This document shows positions 35,444 to 44,640 of a DNA stretch of 64,000 nt, in pieces. The stretch covers positions 29,450 through 93,449 of the forward strand of contig JAEZRM010000081.1 of NCBI GenBank assembly GCA_023412805.1, in the 5' to 3' direction. The translations under genes and the position numbers were made by a program. Position 1 is the first letter of the stretch; the number at the start of each line of letters is the position of its first letter. The notes below the pieces were generated by a model. That model did no database searches, was not told the DNA's origin, and saw nothing but the letters and a program-made list of their open reading frames with translations. Source of the DNA: Pseudomonadota bacterium (GTDB lineage Bacteria; Pseudomonadota; Alphaproteobacteria; Rhizobiales; Hyphomicrobiaceae).

Positions 35444-36389
35444 ATGACACAGCATGAAAATCTTGATGTCCGCGCGGGCACAACGGCAACCTCCTGCTGC
35501 TCGGCGCAGTCGCAGGCATCTGGCGGGCGCCATCCCCTCGATTCCCTCGACGGCAATGAATGGGGCGGGCGGCACAGATCGTGGCCGCCGCGTTCGGAAA
35601 AGAGGAACTGATCCGGTTCGAGCGACTGGAGATCGAAGAGCCCGAAAAGGCGGATCTGCGCGCGTGGAAACCGGGCGATGCGTGGGATCGTAAGGTTCGC
35701 TTCTCGATCTATCCAGCCGGTCGCATTGGCGTAACGGAAGGCGTTCTTTCGCTTGGTGAATCGCGCGTGCTCTCCTCGCGGCACCTTCCAACAGCACGTC
35801 CGATGATCATGCTCGAGGAGTTCCTCGGGGTCGAAAGCGCTGTGAAGGCGCACCCGGACTTCATTGCCGGCTGCCGGCGACGCGGGAGCGAGAATATCGA
35901 CATGGTCTGCGTCGATCCTTGGTCCGCGGGCTCGTTCGGCATAGCGGGCGAGGAAGGGCGCCGCATCTCCCATACCTTTGCGTGCGCAACGCCGTCGGCC
36001 AGCCGACCGCCTATAAGCTCGAGGCAACAAGCCCGGTGACCGCCTTCACGGATCCCACGAGTCCGTCGGGTCTCAGAGGCGGCTTCATCCAGAATCACTT
36101 GTGGGTGACGCCGCACGCCGCAGACGAGCGCTACCCCGCCGGCGAGTATGTCAATCAGTCCGAGGGGGGCTTGGGTCTGCCTCAATGGATCGAAGCCGAC
36201 CGCCCGGTCGAGAATACCGACATCGTCGTGTGGCATGTCTTCGGCCTGCACCATCCCGTACGGCCAGAGGACTTTCCCGTCCAGCCGGTGGTGACCTGCG
36301 GTTTCAAGCTGATGCCGTCGGGCTTCTTCGATCGCAATCCCATGTTCGACCTGCCGCCGACACGGAATGAGGCGAGCTGCTGCGTCTGA
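35444..36389 (+). pseudogene. copper amine oxidase (primary-amine oxidase) pseudogene
   Basis: Three frames in sequence give pieces of a copper amine oxidase. From ATG 35444 the first frame reads to HPLDSLDGNE. A shift near 35560 continues GRAAQIVAAAFGKEELIRF, then HPDFIAGCRRRGSENIDMV and VDPWSAGSFG. A second shift near 35985 continues CVRNAVG. Soon after, the sequence jumps to the C-terminal copper site region (HLWVTPHAADERYPAGEY, VWHVFGLHHPVRPEDFP, FFDRNPMFDLPP). The central part with the topaquinone tyrosine and about 200 residues is missing. Normal enzymes have about 640 residues. Confidence 0.85.
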
Positions 36390-36495
36390 TCCAAGGACCG
36401 GCGCCTTCATCTGTTCACGGAGGCGCCACCGGTGCGATCGGCCTTGCCGCGCACACGCAGCTACGTCTTCCGGCCAGATAACAGATTGATTTGCC

Positions 36496-36572
36496 TGGCG
36501 ATCCCGGCAGGATTCGAACCTGCGACCCCCAGATTAGGAATCTGGTGCTCTATCCGGCTGAGCTACGGGACC
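36496..36572 (-). tRNA. tRNA-Arg (anticodon CCT)
   Basis: On the minus strand a complete cloverleaf of 77 bases starts GGTCCCGTAGCTCAGCCGGA and ends with an encoded CCA. The acceptor stem GGTCCCG pairs with CGGGATC. The anticodon stem CCAGA/TCTGG holds the loop TTCCTAA, so the anticodon is CCT, reading AGG. The T arm has GGTTCGAATCC. Confidence 0.96.
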
Positions 36573-36660
36573 GGATGCCGCTCCGATCGATCGGGCGGCC
36601 GAAGGCCGGCCACACTTGCGCGTTTCCTGAGCCGAGGTCAAGACGTGGGGAGCGGGACGA

Positions 36661-37476
36661 CTACTCGCTCTCCGCAACCGCGACGACGGCGCGGAATGCG
36701 TGCCATGTCGCGTGCCCGATCAGCGGAAAAATCAGCACCAGGCCAAGAAATAGCGTTGCGCAGCCGAGCGCCATGAAGCCGCCGATGAGGCCTGCCCAGA
36801 GCAGCATCGGCTTTGGATTACGACGCACCGCCGCGAGGCTCGTGACAGCCGCCGATATGGCGTCCATGCGATGCACGAGCAGCATCGGCACGGCGACGAC
36901 TGAAACGGTGTAGACGGTCGCCGCGAGCACGCCGCCGACCAGAGATCCGACGATGAGCAGCCCGAGCCCCGCCGGCGTGAACAGCAGGCGCGAAAGAAAC
37001 TCGGATGGCGGCGGCAGGCCAGCACCGCCGAGGAAGAGCACGAGCAGGATGAAGGCCAGCTCGAGCCAGACCAGAAATATGACCATCAGGCCGACGCCGA
37101 AAAAGCCGAGCTGGCCGTTGGCCCTGAGGCCGGCACCGACCACATCGGCAAGCTCGATGGGCTCGCCGGTTTCGAGCCGCCTGCTCGCTTCGTAGAGGCC
37201 GACCGCGAGCAGCGGACCGACCAGCATGAAGCCGCCAGCCAGAACCGGCACCAGGGACTGCCAGCGCGCCAGGGTCAACCCGACCAGGAGCCCGCCGGCC
37301 ACGATGGCAAATATGGCCCCGTAGGCGAGCGAAATATGTGGCACGCGCCACATATCGTTCCAGCCGGCCGCGAGCCAGGCCCATGGAGCGTCAAAGGGCA
37401 CATTGCGGATCGTGACCGCCGATCGAGCGATGGCAGGCGCAGCGGTTGCACGTTCCAGCACTATGTCTCGCGTCAT
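36661..37476 (-). CDS. DUF2189 domain-containing integral membrane protein
   Basis: From ATG 37476 (GGAGGAGCC upstream) the product has 271 residues. The start IRNVPFDAPWAWLAAGWNDM and the later helices match DUF2189 proteins. There are about six hydrophobic segments, for example LAYGAIFAIVAGGLLVGLTL and LPMLLVHRMD-type connecting loops. Family function is unknown; members are sometimes near cytochrome oxidase genes, but not here. The frame's upstream extension to 37791 is not conserved. Confidence 0.85.
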   Translation of the reverse strand: MTRDIVLERATAAPAIARSAVTIRNVPFDAPWAWLAAGWNDMWRVPHISLAYGAIFAIVAGGLLVGLTLARWQSLVPVLAGGFMLVGPLLAVGLYEASRRLETGEPIELADVVGAGLRANGQLGFFGVGLMVIFLVWLELAFILLVLFLGGAGLPPPSEFLSRLLFTPAGLGLLIVGSLVGGVLAATVYTVSVVAVPMLLVHRMDAISAAVTSLAAVRRNPKPMLLWAGLIGGFMALGCATLFLGLVLIFPLIGHATWHAFRAVVAVAESE

Positions 37477-37729
37477 CCGAAGCGGCTCCTCCCAGCGGAC
37501 ACGGACCTCGATTTTCCTAACGTATGCCCCGTGCGCGTGGGGCGACGCTTGATGAAGATCAATCCTCAATACCAATGGAACGTCCACGAAGCCGCGCCGC
37601 GGCTGCATGGGCGGGCGCGACAGCGTGGCTTGCCCCACGGGATACGATCGCGCAATTCTATGCGTCTCGAGCCGCAGTCCACAATGCCGACGGCCGAACG
37701 GCCGCGCCTTCCGGGAGAGCTGAGACGCC

Positions 37730-38308
37730 ATGCCCCTCGACCGCAACCACGCCGTTCCTGCCCTCATCGGTACGCCCGATGACTTCCTCATGGTCGCCGG
37801 CCTCGCCGGAACCGCCTATGAGCTCGCGGCGATCACCGATGACGGCGACAATCTGTACGCCCTCGGCGGCGCCATGGGGGCTGCGCTCTCCATGGGCCTT
37901 GGCCTCGCGCTCTCGCAGCCGAAGCGGCGCGTGCTCGTGGCGACCGGGGATGGCGAGTTGCTGATGAACGTCGGCGCACTCGCCACCATCAGCGTGATGC
38001 AGCCGGCGAACCTCTCCATTCTCTGCGTCGACAACGGCCACTACGGCGAGACCGGCTTCCAGCGGAGTCACACCAGCCTCGGCGTCGATCTCGAGCAAAT
38101 GGCGATCGGCGCCGGCATCGGCTCGACCATGACCATCGAGAGCGAGGATCAGCTCCCGGCAGGCGCGCGCATGCTGCGCGAGAGCAATGGCCCTTGCTTC
38201 GTCCTTCTCAAAGTCTCGACTGCCGATCCGCGCAAGGACAAGCTTTCGCTCGACGCTGGCGCGAACCGCGTGCGCTTTCGTCACGCCATACAGCGCGCCT
38301 CGGGCTGA
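37730..38308 (+). CDS. TPP-binding subunit of a decarboxylase (sulfopyruvate/phosphonopyruvate decarboxylase beta-like)
   Basis: A 192-residue protein equal to the C-terminal thiamine-pyrophosphate domain of ThDP enzymes: it has the TPP motif ATGDGELLMNVGALATI followed by CVDNGHYGETGFQRSH. The start NLYALGGAMGAALSMGLGLAL resembles the beta subunit of sulfopyruvate decarboxylase (ComE), which needs a separate alpha subunit. No alpha gene is adjacent. It is followed by an HpcH/HpaI aldolase gene and probably shares its operon. GGGAGAG precedes the ATG. Confidence 0.85.
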   Translation: MPLDRNHAVPALIGTPDDFLMVAGLAGTAYELAAITDDGDNLYALGGAMGAALSMGLGLALSQPKRRVLVATGDGELLMNVGALATISVMQPANLSILCVDNGHYGETGFQRSHTSLGVDLEQMAIGAGIGSTMTIESEDQLPAGARMLRESNGPCFVLLKVSTADPRKDKLSLDAGANRVRFRHAIQRASG

Positions 38309-38379
38309 AGCCCGAGCGCACGAATAAGAACGACAAGAACACGACCGGCCAACGAGCCGTCCCGGGAGGGAAACAAGAC

Positions 38380-39153
38380 ATGGCCCGCAAGTCATTGCGC
38401 CAGCGCGTGCTCGCCGGAGATACCGTGCTCGGCAGCATGATGTTCGAACTGCTCTCGCCCGGCGTTCCGCAGCTTCTTGCGCACGCAGGCGCCGAGTACG
38501 TCATCTACGACATGGAACACACCGGCACGTCGCTCGAGACCATCAAGGCGCAGGTCGCCCATTGCCGCGGCCTGCCGATCGCTCCCATGGCACGCGTGCC
38601 ACGGGCTGAGTACCACTTCCTTGCCCGCGCGCTCGACATCGGCTGCCATGGCGTGATGATCCCGATGGTGGAAAGCGAGGCGCAGGCGCGCGCGATCGTC
38701 GAAGCCACGCACTATCCACCGAGAGGCCGGCGCGGGGCGGCTTTCGGCTTTGCCCATGACGACTACGCCGCCGGCGATCCCAAAAACAAGATGCGGACTG
38801 CGGATGCCCGCACGCTGGTGATCGCGCAGATCGAGACCGAGCGCGGCCTCGAGCAGGTCGAGGCGATCGCCGCCGTCGACGGCATCGACGTGCTGTGGGT
38901 CGGCCACTTCGATCTCACGAATTTCCTCGGCATTCCGGGGGAATTCGACAACCCGACATATGTGAAAGCCGTCGAGCGCATCGTGGCCGCCGGGCGCAAG
39001 AACAAGAAAGGTCTCGGCTTCATGGCCGCGAGTGCCGATTGGGCGCGGCAATACAAGAAGCTCGGCTTCAACATGCTGGCGGCTGGCCCCGATCAGGCGC
39101 TGCTGATGGCAGGCGTGAGCGGGATCCTCGCGAGTGTGGAGGATGCGGGATGA
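38380..39153 (+). CDS. HpcH/HpaI family aldolase
   Basis: A 257-residue class II (metal-dependent) pyruvate-type aldolase, of the 2,4-dihydroxyhept-2-enedioate or 4-hydroxy-2-oxo-acid type. Family blocks are YVIYDMEHTGTSLETIK, LDIGCHGVMIPMVESEAQAR, AQIETERGLEQVEAI (metal-binding Glu) and DVLWVGHFDLTNFLG (Asp). The strong CCGGGAGGG lies before ATG 38380. It cleaves a hydroxy-oxo acid to pyruvate and an aldehyde; the substrate is unknown. The TPP enzyme upstream could act on the released 2-oxo acid. Confidence 0.92.
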   Translation: MARKSLRQRVLAGDTVLGSMMFELLSPGVPQLLAHAGAEYVIYDMEHTGTSLETIKAQVAHCRGLPIAPMARVPRAEYHFLARALDIGCHGVMIPMVESEAQARAIVEATHYPPRGRRGAAFGFAHDDYAAGDPKNKMRTADARTLVIAQIETERGLEQVEAIAAVDGIDVLWVGHFDLTNFLGIPGEFDNPTYVKAVERIVAAGRKNKKGLGFMAASADWARQYKKLGFNMLAAGPDQALLMAGVSGILASVEDAG

Positions 39154-39227
39154 CGCTCAACGTCGATGAACGTTTCACCCACGTCGTCGAGCGCGCTGTC
39201 TATGCGAAGGCGGCCGCCCCAACGTGA
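39150..39227 (+). other. 25-codon ORF coupled to the aldolase stop
   Basis: ATG 39150 overlaps the aldolase TGA (ATGA) and encodes MTLNVDERFTHVVERAVYAK plus five residues before TGA 39225-39227, which itself overlaps the GTG start of the MFS gene. It may be a translational relay between the genes or the N-terminal stump of a lost gene. Confidence 0.4.
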
Positions 39228-40465
39228 ACGACACCCGCTCGACATCCGACGCCGGCACGCCTCCCACAGCGACACTCGCCGCCTTCAACGTTGTCTTCAT
39301 CTCGCTGATCGGCGCCTCGACCCTGATGCTGTCACTCGGCGTGCTGGCGCCGATGATGATGGCAAGCGCGGGAATGCCGCCGGCCGCCTACGGCCTGCTC
39401 GCCGGAGTCTCAGGCCTCGGCTCGGTGTGGCTCTACATGGCCAACTCGGCGTTCACGATCCCGCTCGGTCCGGTTCGCGCACTGATCGCCGGCGTCGCCA
39501 TCGGCGTAACGGGCGCGGCGCTGCTGGCAACAGGCTCCTACGTGCTGATGATCGCCGGCGCGCTGCTGATCGGCTTCGCCTATGCCACGACCGGGCCCGC
39601 CGGAAGCCAGATCCTTGCGGAGAACACGCCGGCCCGCGTGCGCAATCGCATGTTCTCCTTCCGCCAGGCAGGCGTGCCGCTCGGCGGCGCCATCGCAGGT
39701 ATCGTCGGCAGCGCGATCGCGGCACAGTACGGCTGGCGCATTGCGCTCGCCGCGATCGTGGCCTTCCTCCTGGTCACAAGTATTCCGCTGCTACTCGCCC
39801 CGCGCCGCTTCAACGGGCCGGCAGAACGTGCGCGCTTCCGCCCCGCTGCGCTGTTCGCCCTCTCGAATCTGCGCCAGCCATTCGTCACCATTGCCGCCAT
39901 TCCCGGTCTGCGCCTGGTCGCCCTCGGCAGCATCGGCTTCGCGACCGTCCAGGGAACGCTCAACGCGTTCTTCGTCACCTATCTCGCCAACGGCCTCGGC
40001 TACGATCTCAAGCTCGCTGGCTTCCTCTATGCACTCAATCAGCTCACCAGCGTCGCTGGCCGCGTGATCTTCGGGCTGGTCGCCGACTGGGTCCGCTCGA
40101 CGCGTCTGGTGCTGTGCTGGCTCGCGGCAATGTCGTCCGCATCGGCGATCGCGATCGCCTCGATCGGCGCGGATTGGTCGACACCGGCGCTCGCCGCCGT
40201 TGCGATCGCCTCCGGCCTCTCCGTCGCAACCTGGAACGGGCTATGGGTGGCGGAGGTCGCAGCACTCTCCCCCGGCCGGGTCAGCGAGGCGACGGCAGGA
40301 GCGACGTTCTTCCTGTTCGCCACCTACGTCGTGATCCCGCCGATCGCGGGGCTCGTGATCGCGGGGTTCGGCTATCGCGCAGCGTTTGTCATGGCCGCCG
40401 TGTGCGTGGCGATCGGCGGTGCCGCCCTCGCCGTGAGTTGGCGGGGCAAGATGCGCGACGGCTGA
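39224..40465 (+). CDS. MFS transporter
   Basis: A 413-residue permease with about 12 hydrophobic helices, GTG start at 39224. The substrate family is unknown; the N-terminal half has PAAYGLLAGVSGLGSVWLY and a conserved GPAGSQILAENTPARVRNR loop in the middle of the N-domain. It lies directly after the aldolase gene and a 25-codon frame, so it probably imports the compound degraded by the aldolase and TPP enzymes, which is inference from position. Convergent with the DUF1028 gene. Confidence 0.87.
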   Translation: MNDTRSTSDAGTPPTATLAAFNVVFISLIGASTLMLSLGVLAPMMMASAGMPPAAYGLLAGVSGLGSVWLYMANSAFTIPLGPVRALIAGVAIGVTGAALLATGSYVLMIAGALLIGFAYATTGPAGSQILAENTPARVRNRMFSFRQAGVPLGGAIAGIVGSAIAAQYGWRIALAAIVAFLLVTSIPLLLAPRRFNGPAERARFRPAALFALSNLRQPFVTIAAIPGLRLVALGSIGFATVQGTLNAFFVTYLANGLGYDLKLAGFLYALNQLTSVAGRVIFGLVADWVRSTRLVLCWLAAMSSASAIAIASIGADWSTPALAAVAIASGLSVATWNGLWVAEVAALSPGRVSEATAGATFFLFATYVVIPPIAGLVIAGFGYRAAFVMAAVCVAIGGAALAVSWRGKMRDG

Positions 40466-40470
40466 GCAAT

Positions 40471-41184
40471 TTAGCGATAACCCTCATCCACCGAACGCTG
40501 GATAGCAACCTCGAGAGCAGGGCGATCGATGAGGCCGCTGGGATTGTCGCGCGTCGGGCCGAAGCGGCGCGCGTGAATAGCGCGCTCGCGCGACATCAGC
40601 TCCAGGCGTGCAAGCTCGACCAGCGGATCAGCGTGATCATCGACGCGAATATCGAGCATCGCTGAGTCTTCCTCGTCATGCACGATGAGCGCCGCCGACT
40701 GGCGTCCGCGTTTGTCGCCGCCCGCCGCTTGACCTGCCTGCATGGCCCTTACGAGCCGCTCGGGCAGGGGCAGGTCGGCCGCCGCCTCGTAGGCATCCGC
40801 CGTTGCCTCGATAACTTGCGGGCCGGCCAACATGTTGCCGGCCACCGAGATCGTCGCCCGGATGAGATGGCCGCACCAGCCGACACACGCAGCGCCCGTA
40901 GCAGCGGCAAACCGGCCTTCGCGATCCATCACGTGCACTTGCCGATGATCACGCCCCTCATCGGCCATCATGAGCATGCGCACGACGTCCTCTGCCGTAC
41001 CGCCGGCCGTGAGAAGTGCGAGGCCGCGCGGCCCGAAGAACGGGTTCGTCAGAGCTTGCGTACAGACTGCGCCGATGCCCGTCCTGATGTGTGGCACCCG
41101 CGCGCCGACAGCGAAATTGCACGTCGCGACAGCCACGCCGATGCGGCCGCTCGCGACATCCCGCGCGATGATCGACCAGGTCAT
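40471..41184 (-). CDS. DUF1028 domain-containing protein (Ntn-hydrolase-like)
   Basis: A 237-residue protein that begins MTWSIIARDVASGRIGVAVAT and has the DUF1028 blocks GIGAVCTQALTNPFFGPRGL, TGAACVGWCGHL and ISVAGNMLAGPQVIEA. The fold resembles Ntn hydrolases, but no activity is established. It ends with a 30-residue tail after LELMSRERAIHARRFGP. It is convergent with the MFS gene and lies upstream of a GST gene on the same strand, 38 bases apart. Confidence 0.9.
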   Translation of the reverse strand: MTWSIIARDVASGRIGVAVATCNFAVGARVPHIRTGIGAVCTQALTNPFFGPRGLALLTAGGTAEDVVRMLMMADEGRDHRQVHVMDREGRFAAATGAACVGWCGHLIRATISVAGNMLAGPQVIEATADAYEAAADLPLPERLVRAMQAGQAAGGDKRGRQSAALIVHDEEDSAMLDIRVDDHADPLVELARLELMSRERAIHARRFGPTRDNPSGLIDRPALEVAIQRSVDEGYR

Positions 41185-41222
41185 GCCTCATCCTCTACAT
41201 TGCGCGCTCTGAATGTGCGGCT

Positions 41223-41849
41223 TCAGGCCTTCGCGCTCACCACGGAAAGAATTTTTGCGACCGCGGGACGAGATTTCATGCGCTCGAAATGGTCGGCGAC
41301 GCGTGGGAACTTCTTGATGTCGACACCATCACCTTCAAGCCATTTCTCGACCGTGAAGAGATACGGATCGCCGATCGAATACTTTTCGCCCATGACCCAA
41401 GGGCCGCGGAACATCCGGTCCTCGATGACGGTGAAATAGTCCGTCATGTTCTGTTGGACCTTGGCCTTCATGGCCTTGTGCGTCTCTGGGTCGTCTGCCC
41501 AGCGCGCGCCGCGCAGCCCGTGCGCATGTCCGACGTGAACGGTGGAGCAGAGATAGCTGTTGAAGGCCTGGACTTCGCCGAATGCGAACGGATCGTCGAT
41601 GGGCGCGAGCTCGGCCGCGCGATGCGTCTGAGCGATATAAGCAAGAATTGCTGGTGTCTCGCTCAATATGCCCCGCTCGGTGACGAGCGTCGGCACACGC
41701 CCCTTGGGATTGAGCGCAAGATACTCCGGCGACTGCTGCTGATTGGAACGAAAATCGACGCGAATGGCCTCGTAATCGGCGCCGGCTTCCTCGAGAGCGA
41801 TGTGCGAGGCGAGCGAGCATGAGGCAACACCGTAGTAGAACTTCATCAT
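41223..41849 (-). CDS. glutathione S-transferase family protein
   Basis: A 208-residue GST. The N-terminal thioredoxin-fold domain reads MKFYYGVASCSLASHIALEE, with the beta-class Cys10 or Ser11 at the glutathione site, and NPKGRVPTLVTERGILSETPAILAYIA, the cis-Pro and glutathione-binding SETPA segment. The helical C-terminal domain is complete. Its substrate is unknown. It is 12 bases downstream of lpdA on the same strand. Confidence 0.93.
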   Translation of the reverse strand: MMKFYYGVASCSLASHIALEEAGADYEAIRVDFRSNQQQSPEYLALNPKGRVPTLVTERGILSETPAILAYIAQTHRAAELAPIDDPFAFGEVQAFNSYLCSTVHVGHAHGLRGARWADDPETHKAMKAKVQQNMTDYFTVIEDRMFRGPWVMGEKYSIGDPYLFTVEKWLEGDGVDIKKFPRVADHFERMKSRPAVAKILSVVSAKA

Positions 41850-41861
41850 AGTGCTTCCACC

Positions 41862-43307
41862 TCAGGTATGAATGACGCGGCCGAACGCATCGAGCACGCT
41901 CTCGTGCATCATCTCGGAGAGCGTCGGATGCGGATAGATGATGTGAAAGAGATCTTCCTCGGTCGTCTCCAGGCCCATTGCCGTAACAAAGCCCTGGATG
42001 AGCTCGGTCACCTCCGCGCCGACCATATGCGCCCCAAGTAGCTGTCCGGTCTTGGCATCGAAGATCGTCTTGACCAGACCCTCCGGCTCCCCGAGAGCAA
42101 TGGCCTTGCCGTTACCGGCGAACGGGAAGCGACCGACCTTGATCTCGCGACCCTGTTCCTTGGCTTTGGCCTCCGTAAGACCGACACTCGCGATCTGCGG
42201 GTGACAGTACGTGCAGCCTGGAATCTGAAGCTTATCCATGGCGTGCGTGTGAAGCCCCTTGATGGTCTCGACGCAGATGACACCCTCGTGCTCGGCCTTG
42301 TGCGCAAGCATCGGCGGCCCTGCGACATCGCCGATCGCGTAAATACCGGCGACGTTCGTGCGACCGAGGCCGTCGGTCACGATGGTACCGCGATCCGTCT
42401 TCACGCCCAACTTCTCGAGTCCGAGCCCCTCGATATTGCCGACGACGCCAACGGCCGAGATGACTTTCTCGAACTCACCCGTCGTGCGCTTGCCCTTGTC
42501 GTCCTCGATGGTGGCGATGACTTTGTCGCTCTTCTTGTCGAGCGCCACGACCTTCGAGCCGGTCATGATCTTCATGCCCTGTTTCTCGAAGCGCTTCCTC
42601 GCGTGCGCCGCGATCTCGGCATCCTCGACAGGCAGGATCTGCGGCAGCAGCTCGACGACGGTCACCTCCGAGCCCATCGTCCGGTAGAACGACGCGAACT
42701 CGATGCCGATCGCGCCCGAGCCGACAACGAGCAGCGACTTCGGCATAGACTTTGGAATCATGGCCTCGAAGTAGGTCCACACCTGATTACCATCGGGCTC
42801 GAGGCCCGGAAGCGCGCGCGGGCGAGCACCGGTCGCGATGATGATGTGCTTGGCTTCATAGGTGCCGGCGCCGAGCGTGCCAGCGGGCGGCGGGATCTGC
42901 GGTTGCATGGGCGGCTTCTTCGAGGCTGCGACCTGAACGCGGCCCGGCTTCTCGATCACGGCCTCACCCCAGATGACCGACACCTTGTTCTTCTTCATGA
43001 GGAAGCCGATACCGTTGTTGAGACGCTTCGACACGTCCCGCGAACGCTGCACGACACCGGGCGTATCGACCGTGAGCGTACCCTCGAGCTTGAGGCCATA
43101 GTCCTTGGCGTGCGTGCCGTAATGATAGATCTCGGCCGAGCGCAGCAGGGCCTTGGCCGGTATGCAGCCCCAGTTGAGGCAGATGCCGCCCATGTGCTCG
43201 CGCTCGACGATCGCCACCTTGAAGCCGAGCTGAGCGGCGCGAATGGCGGCCACGTAGCCGCCAGGTCCGGCGCCGATGATGATGATGTCGAAGCTGGTGG
43301 CGGTCAT
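41862..43307 (-). CDS. lpdA: dihydrolipoyl dehydrogenase
   Basis: The E3 flavoprotein of 2-oxo-acid dehydrogenase complexes. The 481-residue product from ATG 43307 has the FAD motif IGAGPGGYVAAIRAAQLG, the redox disulfide GGICLNWGCIPAKAL (Cys43, Cys48), the NAD domain LLVVGSGAIGIEFASFY, and the C-terminal catalytic dyad HPHPTLSEMMHE. No E1 or E2 genes are nearby, so this copy serves complexes encoded elsewhere. The longer frame to 43373 adds an unconserved leader. Confidence 0.95.
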   Translation of the reverse strand: MTATSFDIIIIGAGPGGYVAAIRAAQLGFKVAIVEREHMGGICLNWGCIPAKALLRSAEIYHYGTHAKDYGLKLEGTLTVDTPGVVQRSRDVSKRLNNGIGFLMKKNKVSVIWGEAVIEKPGRVQVAASKKPPMQPQIPPPAGTLGAGTYEAKHIIIATGARPRALPGLEPDGNQVWTYFEAMIPKSMPKSLLVVGSGAIGIEFASFYRTMGSEVTVVELLPQILPVEDAEIAAHARKRFEKQGMKIMTGSKVVALDKKSDKVIATIEDDKGKRTTGEFEKVISAVGVVGNIEGLGLEKLGVKTDRGTIVTDGLGRTNVAGIYAIGDVAGPPMLAHKAEHEGVICVETIKGLHTHAMDKLQIPGCTYCHPQIASVGLTEAKAKEQGREIKVGRFPFAGNGKAIALGEPEGLVKTIFDAKTGQLLGAHMVGAEVTELIQGFVTAMGLETTEEDLFHIIYPHPTLSEMMHESVLDAFGRVIHT

Positions 43308-43791
43308 GCGAGGCTTTTCCTGAACAGCAAGAGAAGCGGCTCGCCGGACGCGAACCGCAAGGATTGGGAACACATTGAACCGGATGCTACGGCCGCCGCC
43401 AAGCCCTGACTAGCCGTCATGACGAATGCCACGGACGCGGGCGCGGCAGAGGGCCGCATGAGCCGCTGTCGGTCGCCGAAAACCATGATTTCCACACTGA
43501 CCTTCATCGATTTTGACGTTTTGCGTCATTGAGATAGATTTGGCCGCGCATAGAGGGCGGATACATCGAGAAACCTGAGGATTGAGCCCGTCGCCCCCTG
43601 CCGCCGTCAGCTTGTGTAAAAGTCCGACACGGGCACCGCAGCGGCGTGCTAGCCTTGGCGAGGCGCCCCTGAAAGGGGCATAGTTACTCGCCGTTCAAAA
43701 GTTCGGCGCGCCATTCCGCGCCGTCACAATTCGCCCACGCTGAAGCCATAGAGGCTCGAAAGCGTGCGTCCACAGCCAGGATGTCGAGGCC
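43308..43791. other. intergenic region between lpdA and chvI
   Basis: About 480 bases separating divergent genes, with no convincing frame. It contains a candidate plus-strand promoter at 43513-43540 and a short inverted repeat TGACG-TTTTG-CGTCA at 43514-43528 inside it. Confidence 0.5.
43513..43540 (+). promoter_or_regulatory. candidate sigma-70 type promoter for chvI-chvG
   Basis: TTGACG at 43513-43518 and TAGATT at 43535-43540 are separated by 16 bases. A 5-base inverted repeat (TGACG/CGTCA) covers the -35 element and could be an operator. The distance to chvI leaves a leader of about 245 bases. Confidence 0.35.
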
Positions 43792-44499
43792 ATGAAAGAG
43801 AAGAGTTCGATCGCCCTCGTCGATGACGAGCGCAACATTTTGACGGCACTCCGCATGGCGCTCGAGGCAGAGGGCTACAAGGTGCGGACGTACCCCGACG
43901 GCGCGGCCGCCCTCGAGGCGCTGACCGAAGAGCCCGCGGATCTCGGCATATTCGATATCAAGATGCCACGCATGGACGGCATGGAGCTTCTCCGCCGCGT
44001 GCGCCAGCAGTCCGACATGCCGGTCATCTTCCTGACGTCCAAGGACGAGGAGATCGACGAACTGTTCGGCCTCAAGATGGGCGCCGACGACTACATCGCC
44101 AAGCCCTTCTCGCAGCGCCTCGTCGTCGAGCGCGTCAAGGCCGTGCTGCGTCGCGCCCAGGCCAAGGACGGCACCGCACCGCCGACCGAGGCAGCCCGCA
44201 TTCTCGAGCGCGGCAAGCTGCGCCTCGATCCCGAGCGCCACACGTGCCACTGGGATAATCGCCCAGTCACGCTCACCGTCACAGAGTTTCTTATTCTACA
44301 AGCGCTTGCGACGCGTCCCGGCGTGGTCAAGACCCGCGACGCGCTCATGGACGCTGCCTACGATGACCAAGTCTACGTGGACGACCGCACGATCGACAGC
44401 CATATCAAGCGGCTCAGGAAGAAGTTCAAGCAGGTCGACGACGATTTCGACGTGATTGAAACACTTTACGGGGTGGGTTATCGCTTCAAAGAGACCTGA
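43792..44499 (+). CDS. chvI: response regulator transcription factor ChvI
   Basis: A 235-residue OmpR-type regulator. The receiver domain has DD at 11-12, the phosphorylated Asp55 (IFDIKMPRMDG) and the Lys near 104 (YIAKPFS). The winged-helix DNA-binding domain follows (LTVTEFLILQALATRPGVV to LYGVGYRFKE). In Hyphomicrobiales ChvI, phosphorylated by ChvG, governs acid, envelope and symbiosis/virulence responses. chvG follows 141 bases downstream. Confidence 0.94.
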   Translation: MKEKSSIALVDDERNILTALRMALEAEGYKVRTYPDGAAALEALTEEPADLGIFDIKMPRMDGMELLRRVRQQSDMPVIFLTSKDEEIDELFGLKMGADDYIAKPFSQRLVVERVKAVLRRAQAKDGTAPPTEAARILERGKLRLDPERHTCHWDNRPVTLTVTEFLILQALATRPGVVKTRDALMDAAYDDQVYVDDRTIDSHIKRLRKKFKQVDDDFDVIETLYGVGYRFKET

Positions 44500-44640
44500 C
44501 CGGCAGGCTCTGAAGGCCTCCCGCAGTGCGCGCCCTAAAAGCGGCGCCCGCTGAGCAGGATAGCGCGTCGCTGGAAGCCCTGGCGAAAGGGCCCGGGACG
44601 ATGCGCCGGACTGCCGGCCGCGAGAGCGAGGGAATTTGGC

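Noticed and set aside
39166..40665. 499-codon plus-strand frame across the MFS gene
   Set aside because: Arg-rich shadow in another frame; the MFS frame has 12 helices and family motifs.
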